Below, in pieces: positions 1 to 5,082 of a stretch of DNA of 7,036 nt. The position numbers were made by a program, and so were the translations under genes. Below the pieces are notes generated by a model. It saw only the letters and a list, made by a program, of their open reading frames with translations. It did no database searches and was not told where the DNA came from. Origin of the DNA: an uncultured bacterium (GTDB lineage: Bacteria > Bacillota > Clostridia > Lachnospirales > Lachnospiraceae); the NCBI GenBank assembly GCA_947071365.1, contig CAMTFT010000088.1, forward strand, positions 1 to 7,036, given 5' to 3'. Positions within the stretch are counted from its first letter, which is position 1; each line of letters begins with the position of its first letter.

Positions 1-46
1 AGATGTAGCTCCGTCTCGTGGGCTCGGAGATGTGTATAAGAGACAG
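1..46 (+). other. Nextera i7/read-2 sequencing adapter (artefact)
   Basis: Bases 13-46 match the Nextera transposase read-2 adapter, ending in the 19-bp Tn5 mosaic end at 28-46 (AGATGTGTATAAGAGACAG). Bases 5-12 (GTAGCTCC) are in the position of an 8-base i7 index, and bases 1-4 (AGAT) match the end of the P7 primer. The reverse complement of bases 2-46 recurs exactly at the other end of the contig. This is library sequence, not genome; biological sequence begins at about base 47. Confidence 0.98.
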
Positions 47-48
47 TC

Positions 49-1698
49 AGTATAGCGCTCGATATGATGTCGCCGCAGATTACAAAGCGCATTATTGATG
101 ACGTGATCGTTGGCGGAAAGACGCAGCTTTTGATGCGGCTTCTGATGGGAGTCGTCGGAATCGGCATCGGGCGTGCGGTATTCCAGTATATAAAGGAATT
201 TTCCTATGATTATATTGGTGTGTCCGTCGGCTACCACATGCGGAAGGATCTGTTCCGCCATATCCAGTCAATGTCAATGGATTTTTTTGACCGGCATAAT
301 ACGGGGGAACTGCTGACCAGAGTGAAGGAAGACACAGACAAGGTATGGGTGGCGGTAGGGTTTATTGGAATCCTGGCGGTGGAGGCCGTGACACATACGG
401 TTCTCGTCCTCATTTGTATGTTTCGTTTAAATCCGCTGCTGACAACGATCCCCCTTTGTCTGCTGCCGCTTATCGGATTTTGTGCCGTGCGCATGGAGCA
501 GGGGCTGGGCAGCGTTTATGATGATCTGAGCGAAGAAACAGCGAAGCTCAACACTGTGGCGCAGGAATGCTTTGCCGGAGTGAGGACTGTGAAAGCCTTT
601 GCCAGAGAGTCCTACGAGATCGAAAAATTCAGCAGGCATAATGAGAGATTTTACAGCCTGAATATGAAGCAGGCAGAGCTGGTGGCAAAATATCAGCCAA
701 GGATCACATTTCTGGGAAAAACAATGCTTCTTTCCGTGGTGATCGTGGGTGGCTTGATGGTCATAAGCGGACGGATGACGCTGGGCGATCTGGGGGCATT
801 CTCGGAATATGCTAATAATGTCATCTGGCCGATGGAAATCGTAGGATGGCTGAGCAATGACATTGCCTCTGCTTTTGCATCCTGGAAAAAAATGAAAAAG
901 ATTGCAGAGCAGCAGCCGCAGATCACGGAGCCGGACTGCCCGGAGACGCTTGAAACGGTGAAAGGCGATATTCGCTTTGAGCATGTCAGCTTTTCCATGG
1001 ACGGTCACGAGATCCTTCGGGACATCAATCTTCATCTGAAGCCGGGGCAGACACTTGGCATCATGGGAATGACCGGCACAGGAAAGACAACGCTGGTCAA
1101 TCTGCTGCAGCGGTTTTACGATGTGACGGAGGGACGCATTTTGTTGGACGGTAGAGATATCCGCACGCTGCCGTTATCGCAGCTTCGGACTTCCATGGCG
1201 GTGGTAATGCAGGAAGTATTTCTGTTTTCGGATTCTATTACGGAAAATGTCAGGACGGGACGCAGGGAAGCAATCAGCCGGAACACGGTGGAGTGGGCTG
1301 CCGACAAGGCCGGGGCGGCCGGTTTTATCGGAGAGCTTGGCAGCCAGTATGATACTGTGATCGGGGAGCGAGGTGTGGGATTGTCCGGCGGGCAGAAGCA
1401 GCGCATCAGTATTGCCCGGGCGATAGCAAAACGTGCGCCGGTGCTGATTCTCGATGATGCGACCTCTGCTCTGGATATGGAGACGGAGCAGATGATACAG
1501 AAAAACTTAAGCGAGTTGCATGATTCCGGGAAGATCATCATCGGTCATCGTATCTCGGCTGTACGCGGCGCGGGTGAGATCATCGTTCTCGATGGAAATA
1601 CGATCGCGGAGCGTGGAACCCATGAAGAGCTGATGAAGCAAAAGGGGCGGTATTACAGGACGTGGTGCGTGCAGTATGGGGAAGGAGGTGATCAGTAA
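49..1698 (+). CDS. ABC exporter half-transporter, degenerate-site subunit (5' truncated)
   Basis: Inner-membrane ABC exporter subunit with a fused transmembrane domain and ATPase domain, one half of a heterodimer with the next gene. The frame is open from the adapter junction; native residues SIALD precede the first ATG (64), so the true start and about 30 residues including most of TM1 are missing. Numbering from the ATG at 64: membrane helices lie near 21-45, 97-120, 122-142, 218-237 and 243-262. ATPase motifs are Walker A GMTGTGKT (335-342), Q-loop Q383, signature LSGGQ (440-444), Walker B LILDD (461-465), D-loop SALD (468-471) and H-loop H495. The catalytic Glu after Walker B is Asp465, and the A-loop aromatic position is Met312. 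These changes mark the subunit that donates Walker A/B to the non-catalytic site, as in LmrCD, BmrCD and TM287/288. The substrate is unknown; multidrug or lipid export is only a family-level guess. Confidence 0.93.
   Translation, partial: SIALDMMSPQITKRIIDDVIVGGKTQLLMRLLMGVVGIGIGRAVFQYIKEFSYDYIGVSVGYHMRKDLFRHIQSMSMDFFDRHNTGELLTRVKEDTDKVWVAVGFIGILAVEAVTHTVLVLICMFRLNPLLTTIPLCLLPLIGFCAVRMEQGLGSVYDDLSEETAKLNTVAQECFAGVRTVKAFARESYEIEKFSRHNERFYSLNMKQAELVAKYQPRITFLGKTMLLSVVIVGGLMVISGRMTLGDLGAFSEYANNVIWPMEIVGWLSNDIASAFASWKKMKKIAEQQPQITEPDCPETLETVKGDIRFEHVSFSMDGHEILRDINLHLKPGQTLGIMGMTGTGKTTLVNLLQRFYDVTEGRILLDGRDIRTLPLSQLRTSMAVVMQEVFLFSDSITENVRTGRREAISRNTVEWAADKAGAAGFIGELGSQYDTVIGERGVGLSGGQKQRISIARAIAKRAPVLILDDATSALDMETEQMIQKNLSELHDSGKIIIGHRISAVRGAGEIIVLDGNTIAERGTHEELMKQKGRYYRTWCVQYGEGGDQ
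1682..1693 (+). promoter_or_regulatory. Extended Shine-Dalgarno before second ABC gene
   Basis: AAGGAGGTGATC is an uninterrupted 12-base complement of the conserved 3' end of bacterial 16S rRNA. It lies inside the last codons of the upstream ABC gene; the GGAGG core (1684-1688) ends 9 bases before the ATG at 1698. Together with the TAATG stop/start overlap at 1696-1700 it indicates coupled, roughly stoichiometric translation of the two half-transporters and fixes the start of the second one. Confidence 0.9.
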
Positions 1699-3473
1699 TG
1701 GCAGTAAATTCGGCGCGGGAAGACGAACTGATGCGGGAGGTGCCGAAAAAGGATACACTGCTTCGGCTGTACCGGTATCTGTTTGATTATAAGAAAACTC
1801 TGACAGCAGTCGGCCTTCTGCTGCTGGTAACGCTCTCGATCACCCTGGCTGCGCCGCTGATGATCGAACTGGCGGTGGATACGTATGTTGCGCAGGCGGA
1901 TGTTCCGGGGCTTATGAGACTGGCGGCGGTAGCTTTTCTGCTGTTTCTGCTGTTCATGTTCTGCACCAGAAAATGGATGATGCTGGTGGCTGATATCACA
2001 AACAGGGTGCTCCTGACGATTCGAAGTCAATTATACGAGCATTTGCAGACACTCAGTTTCCACTTTTATGACAGCAGACCCACGGGAAAAATTCTGGCCC
2101 GGGTCGTTGGCGACCCGAATTCCCTGAAGGATGTGCTGAATGACAGCGTGACAAAGCTGATACCGGACTTGCTGACGATTATCGGCGTGTCGGCCATTAT
2201 GCTGATCAAGAGCTGGCAGCTTGCGCTTGCCGCACTGCTGACACTTCCGGTTCTGTGCGGCGGTATGTTTGTGATCCAGATTTCCGCGCATAAGCTGTGG
2301 CAGATCTACCGAAAGAAAAATTCGAATCTGAACGCTTTTATTCATGAGAGTTTTTCCGGTATCCGAATCGTTCAGAGCTTTGCGGCAGAGCCGGAAAAAG
2401 AGGCGGATTTTGACCGGTGCGCGGGGGAATACCGTTCCAGCTTTGTGGATGCGGTGCGGGTTGGCGACCTGTTCAGTGCGCTGGTAGAGATCACGTGGGG
2501 GCTTGGCGGTTTCCTGCTGTATTTTATTGGTATCCGTATCGTCGGAGCAGATAAGATCGGTGTCGGGACGTTTCTTGCATTTTCAACGTACCTCGGTATG
2601 TTCTGGAGCCCGATCCGGAATCTGGCCAGCTTTTACAATAAGCTGGTGACAAATATTTCTGCGGCGGAGCGTATTTTTGATGTGCTGGATACTCCGGCGG
2701 AGATTACAGACCGGGAGGGCAGTTATGAACTGCCGCCGGTGCGCGGAGACGTGAGCTTTGAGCATGTGAATTTTGCTTACACGGATGAGCCGGACCGTCT
2801 GGTGCTGAAGGATGTCAGCTTTTCGGTGAAAGCAGGTGAGACGATTGCCCTTGTGGGGCCCACGGGAGCTGGAAAGACGACCATCGTGAATCTGGTCAGC
2901 CGCTTTTATGATGTGGTTTCCGGAAGTGTGAAAATAGACGGGTTTGATATTCATGACGTTACCATGGAGAGTCTTCGCAGGCAGATGGGTGTTATGACGC
3001 AGGATACGTTTTTGTTTTCCGGTACGATCCGGGAAAATATCTGCTATGGTAAAAGCGACGCGACAGAGGAAGAGATGATTGCGGCGGCGAAGGCCGTTCA
3101 CGCCCATGATTTCATTATGGAGACGGAAAACGGATACGATACCCAGATCAGTGAGCGGAGCGCACAGTTTTCCATCGGACAGAGGCAGCTTCTGGCCTTT
3201 GCAAGAACGATGGTATCCGATCCGAGGATCCTGATACTGGATGAGGCGACCTCCAGCATAGATACCCACACAGAGCTGCTGGTGCAGGCCGGTATTGAGG
3301 CAATGCTGAAGAACAGGACGTCCTTTATCATCGCACACCGGCTGTCCACGATTCGCGGGGCGGACCGGATATTCTATATTGATAATCAGAATATTGTGGA
3401 GGCGGGGACGCATGAAGAGCTGATGGAAAAGAAGGGGGCTTATTACAGGTTGTATCAGAGTCAGTTTATGTAA
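1698..3473 (+). CDS. ABC exporter half-transporter, catalytic-site subunit
   Basis: Complete 591-residue ABC exporter half-transporter, normal length for the type. A short cytoplasmic N-terminus leads into six predicted membrane helices (about 33-55, 73-97, 152-172, 174-195, 258-280 and 288-305). The ATPase domain follows from about 350: A-loop Tyr361, Walker A GPTGAGKT (387-394), Q-loop Q435, Walker B LILDE (512-516) with catalytic Glu516, D-loop SSID (519-522) and H-loop His547. The signature is FSIGQ (491-495) in place of LSGGQ. This is complementary to the upstream subunit: its intact Walker A/B pairs with the partner's LSGGQ to give the active ATP site, while its altered signature faces the partner's Asp465 site. 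The start is fixed by the overlapping TAATG and the strong SD at 1682-1693. The two genes form one operon; transcription probably ends in or near the palindrome just downstream. Substrate not determinable. Confidence 0.95.
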   Translation: MAVNSAREDELMREVPKKDTLLRLYRYLFDYKKTLTAVGLLLLVTLSITLAAPLMIELAVDTYVAQADVPGLMRLAAVAFLLFLLFMFCTRKWMMLVADITNRVLLTIRSQLYEHLQTLSFHFYDSRPTGKILARVVGDPNSLKDVLNDSVTKLIPDLLTIIGVSAIMLIKSWQLALAALLTLPVLCGGMFVIQISAHKLWQIYRKKNSNLNAFIHESFSGIRIVQSFAAEPEKEADFDRCAGEYRSSFVDAVRVGDLFSALVEITWGLGGFLLYFIGIRIVGADKIGVGTFLAFSTYLGMFWSPIRNLASFYNKLVTNISAAERIFDVLDTPAEITDREGSYELPPVRGDVSFEHVNFAYTDEPDRLVLKDVSFSVKAGETIALVGPTGAGKTTIVNLVSRFYDVVSGSVKIDGFDIHDVTMESLRRQMGVMTQDTFLFSGTIRENICYGKSDATEEEMIAAAKAVHAHDFIMETENGYDTQISERSAQFSIGQRQLLAFARTMVSDPRILILDEATSSIDTHTELLVQAGIEAMLKNRTSFIIAHRLSTIRGADRIFYIDNQNIVEAGTHEELMEKKGAYYRLYQSQFM

Positions 3474-3646
3474 ATTTCTGCGGACGGCGTGGATACCATG
3501 AATCTTTCTTCCAGGGACCGCTTGCGCTTAAAAGTTCCACGAAGCGGTACGTAAGCGGGCAAAATACGCCCGCTAAGTACCGTCGGGAACTTATGTCCCT
3601 TCCAGAAATGATTCATGGTATCCACGCCTGTCTGTGAAAATTTCTG
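3472..3646. repeat. Long imperfect palindrome, MITE/REP-like intergenic element
   Basis: Perfect 19-base arms at 3486-3504 and 3610-3628 (GGCGTGGATACCATGAATC and its reverse complement) enclose further paired blocks: AGGGAC 3513-3518 with 3595-3600, AAGTTCC 3532-3538 with 3586-3592, CGGTAC 3545-3550 with 3577-3582, and AGCGGGC 3554-3560 with 3568-3574 around a 7-base loop. The whole can fold into one long interrupted hairpin. The 9-mer AAATTTCTG occurs directly repeated at both edges (3472-3480 and 3638-3646), as a target-site duplication would, the left copy overlapping the stop codon of the ABC gene. It contains no ORF of note and no T-run, so it is not a standard intrinsic terminator, although it could impede polymerase or protect mRNA ends. 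A dispersed non-autonomous element is my inference. Confidence 0.75.
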
Positions 3647-3656
3647 TGCGTGAAGG

Positions 3657-3684
3657 TTGACTGTTGTTGGTTTTCTGCTAATAT
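3657..3684 (+). promoter_or_regulatory. Candidate sigma-A promoter (extended -10)
   Basis: TTGACT (3657-3662) and TAATAT (3679-3684) are separated by 16 bases, and TG at 3676-3677 gives an extended -10. It starts just outside the palindrome and points toward the 42-bp repeats and the DUF1622 gene. The -10 matches the consensus at four of six positions. Predicted transcription start near 3691, giving a leader of about 230 bases. Confidence 0.5.
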
Positions 3685-3735
3685 CAGGGAGATTTAGTGG
3701 AAATGAAATGGCAGGCTTTACAGGTAAAGAAAAAC

Positions 3736-3764
3736 TTGCGTTTATTGTCGTTTAAAGCTATACT
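3736..3764 (+). promoter_or_regulatory. Second candidate sigma-A promoter
   Basis: TATACT (3759-3764, five of six to the consensus -10) is preceded at 17 bases by TTGCGT (3736-3741, weak -35). Initiation near 3771 would give a shorter leader that starts just before the tandem repeats and would exclude the ATG at 3767. It is an alternative or addition to the promoter at 3657-3684. Confidence 0.35.
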
Positions 3765-3766
3765 GA

Positions 3767-3919
3767 ATGGGAAGGAATGACTGCGCGGTTCTGATGGTAA
3801 CGGTAGCCGTGGTCAAAATGATTGCGGCAGTTTTGGTGATAACGGCAGTCGTGGTCAAAATGATTGCGGCAGTTTCGATGATAACGGTAGTCATGGTCAA
3901 ATTGATATCAGAGAGGTAA
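3767..3919 (+). CDS. Possible 50-residue hydrophobic repeat peptide
   Basis: An ATG at 3767 opens a 50-codon frame that reads through the tandem repeats and stops at TAA 3917-3919, sharing its last base with an ATG at 3919 of the next gene. The product is almost entirely hydrophobic from residue 8 to 47 and is built on a 14-residue period, VKMIAAVLVITAVV then VKMIAAVSMITVVM, with a Lys once per period. If made it would be a small membrane peptide, translated just ahead of and possibly coupled to the DUF1622 protein. Against it: no convincing ribosome binding site precedes 3767 (the GGGAAGGA at 3769-3776 is inside the frame), the 42-bp unit is open in four of six frames, and copy-to-copy changes alter the residue in this frame. 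No family recognised. Confidence 0.25.
   Translation: MGRNDCAVLMVTVAVVKMIAAVLVITAVVVKMIAAVSMITVVMVKLISER
3799..3906. repeat. 42-bp tandem repeat, about 2.6 copies
   Basis: Copy 1 is 3799-3840, copy 2 is 3841-3882, and a partial copy 3 of 24 bases is 3883-3906; a degraded part-copy may precede at 3783-3798. Copies 1 and 2 differ at only four positions (unit positions 6, 9, 36 and 38), all transitions. The invariant centre is GGTCAAAATGATTGCGGCAG. The array ends 12 bases before the first ATG of the DUF1622 gene. The length is a multiple of three, so frames are preserved across copies. It could be coding, a row of protein-binding sites, or a variable-copy leader. Confidence 0.9.
3910..3916 (+). 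promoter_or_regulatory. Ribosome binding site deciding the DUF1622 start
   Basis: AGAGAGG ends at 3916. The ATG at 3919 is only 2 bases away, too close for normal initiation, while the ATG at 3925 is 8 bases away, an ideal spacing. This favours 3925 as the start. The same bases are the last codons of the possible 50-residue upstream peptide. Confidence 0.6.
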
Positions 3920-3924
3920 TGTTC

Positions 3925-4509
3925 ATGGAATTACTGGAGACGATTCTTCATTCATTTGTTAATCTTGCAATGCTGTTATTTGAATACATCGGAGTGGGCG
4001 TGATCACATATGCGGGTATTCAGGGTATTGTCAATTATGTCCGCCGTTCGCCGGATACGAGGCTGATGCTGGCGAAGGGCCTTGCGATGGGTCTGGAGTT
4101 CAAGCTTGGAAGCGAGATCCTCCGTACTGTTGTCGTGCGGAATCTTCAGGAGATTGGTATCGTGGCAGGCATTATTGCTTTGCGTGCAACGCTCACGATC
4201 CTGATTCACTGGGAAATCAAGAATGAGGAGAATGAGGAGCATATGCATGAGCATGCGGAAGAGGCGTCAGGGCAGGAGAATCCGGCTGCCACGGTGGCTG
4301 ATGCTCCCGCTGCGGCGGCACAGGAGTGTAAGAACGCTGCTGTATCTTTCGAGCCGAGGACCATTTCAGGCGAGCAGAAATCAGATGAAGCTGCTGTGGC
4401 ATCTGAGACCGTGGTAGCTCATAGTGAACAGAAGGCAGATGGGAATGATGCGGCTTCCACAATTCCTTCTGCCGCAGACTCATCTACAACATCAGATCAG
4501 CAAGTATAA
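3925..4509 (+). CDS. DUF1622-type small membrane protein with long acidic/Ala-rich tail
   Basis: Protein of 194 residues from the ATG at 3925 (196 from the ATG at 3919). The first 100 residues resemble the DUF1622 membrane family: a hydrophobic helix region near 12-36, a connecting part with RRSPDTR, then the block LEFKLGSEILRTVVVRN followed by a second hydrophobic helix near 76-95 ending in HWEIKNE. No biochemical role is established for the family. From about residue 100 the chain becomes hydrophilic and low in complexity, rich in Ala, Glu, Ser and Thr, and is probably disordered and cytoplasmic or surface-facing; this tail is longer than I expect for the family. The gene lies alone behind its own candidate promoters, is preceded by tandem repeats, and its last 26 bases overlap the 3' end of convergent spmB. 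Family assignment is from remembered motifs, so moderate certainty. Confidence 0.8.
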   Translation: MELLETILHSFVNLAMLLFEYIGVGVITYAGIQGIVNYVRRSPDTRLMLAKGLAMGLEFKLGSEILRTVVVRNLQEIGIVAGIIALRATLTILIHWEIKNEENEEHMHEHAEEASGQENPAATVADAPAAAAQECKNAAVSFEPRTISGEQKSDEAAVASETVVAHSEQKADGNDAASTIPSAADSSTTSDQQV

Positions 4510-5011
4510 CGCTGGCAGCAATGCCGGCAAAGGTAGCAAGCAGCGCGCCGCGAAGAGTGTGGCGCGTTTTTTTAATACCTGCAGTCATGAAATAAATGCT
4601 CATTGTGTAAAAAATGGTTTCTGTGCAGCACATCATCAGGGAAGCAATCAGCCCAACACGGGAATCGGTGCCGAATTCCTTGTAGACATCCAGCAGCAGC
4701 CCGGTGGCTGCGCTGGAAGAGAACATACGGAGGACGATCAGGGGAACAAGTGTGCCGGGGAAAGAGACGGCAGAGGAAAACTGCCCCAAAAGTCCGGCAA
4801 TAAAATCAAGGAAACCGGAGGCACGCAGTATCCCGGTGGCAATCATAAGCCCGATCAGCGTAGGCACGATTTTTACTACTGTTTTGAGCCCCTCATTCGC
4901 ACCGCGGATAAAGCTGTCATAAACAGGTACTTTGGCGAGCAGGCCGTAGCCGATGATGTAGAAAATAAGAAAAGGTATTATCATCTGCGACAGATAAAGA
5001 ATAAATTCCAT
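4484..5011 (-). CDS. spmB: Spore maturation protein B (SpmB)
   Basis: Complete 175-residue integral membrane protein of the nucleoside-recognition (Gate) domain family, matching SpmB. In Bacillus subtilis SpmA and SpmB are required for full dehydration of the spore core. Family-typical segments are visible: KVPVYDSFIRGANEG (27-41), a helix beginning VKIVPTLIGLMIATGILRASG (46-66), the LRMFSSSAATG region (94-104), CTETIFY (129-135) and GIKKTRH (145-151). About five hydrophobic segments are present. The start at 5011 is supported by GGGGAGG (5023-5017) five bases upstream. It follows the DUF885 gene by 71 bp with no terminator between them, so the two are probably co-transcribed. No spmA is seen next to it, unlike the dacB-spmA-spmB order of B. 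subtilis. A terminator for the opposing gene is embedded in codons 147-156. Confidence 0.92.
   Translation of the reverse strand: MEFILYLSQMIIPFLIFYIIGYGLLAKVPVYDSFIRGANEGLKTVVKIVPTLIGLMIATGILRASGFLDFIAGLLGQFSSAVSFPGTLVPLIVLRMFSSSAATGLLLDVYKEFGTDSRVGLIASLMMCCTETIFYTMSIYFMTAGIKKTRHTLRGALLATFAGIAASVILADLML
4544..4573 (+). terminator. Intrinsic terminator of the DUF1622 transcript, inside spmB
   Basis: CGCGCC (4544-4549) pairs with GGCGCG (4561-4566). Three further pairs (G-U, C-G, G-U) close a five-base AAGAG loop, and seven T residues follow at 4567-4573. The hairpin begins 35 bases after the DUF1622 stop codon. On the other strand the same bases encode spmB residues 147-156, beginning with the conserved KKTRH motif, whose two AAA Lys codons supply most of the T-run. 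Confidence 0.85.
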
Positions 5012-5082
5012 AATGTCCTCCCCTGTAGATTCTTCTCTGAAATATTTCTGGTTTGCTGCCGTCTGGCGGGATAAGGTCTGCG

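Noticed and set aside
427..1035. Open frame of 202 codons on the minus strand
   Set aside because: Antisense to the first ABC gene with biased, Arg/His-rich translation typical of a shadow frame.
2583..3413. Long open frame of 276 codons on the minus strand
   Set aside because: It lies wholly opposite the second ABC gene, whose motifs are all intact; its translation has no recognisable domain or membrane pattern.
3486..3628. Palindrome as an intrinsic terminator of the ABC operon
   Set aside because: The hairpin is very long and interrupted and no T-run follows either arm, so it is not a standard terminator, though it may affect mRNA ends.
3777..3800. Possible +1 programmed frameshift (ATG at 3777, five codons, TTC TGA) feeding the DUF1622 frame
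   Set aside because: It resembles the release-factor-2 type shift only loosely, the SD-like GGGAAGGA abuts the ATG with no spacing, and nothing else supports it.
3499..3918. CRISPR array or small RNA gene in the intergenic region
   Set aside because: The only tandem units are directly adjacent 42-bp copies without spacers, and no tRNA-like or riboswitch-like fold was recognised.
4424..5074. Open frame of 216 codons on the plus strand
   Set aside because: Antisense to spmB over most of its length; the product is a Gly/Lys/Gln-rich shadow with no family features, whereas SpmB motifs on the minus strand are clear.
5012..5082. Terminator or promoter between DUF885 and spmB
   Set aside because: Only the spmB ribosome binding site is evident; no stable hairpin with a T-run or good -35/-10 pair was seen on the minus strand.
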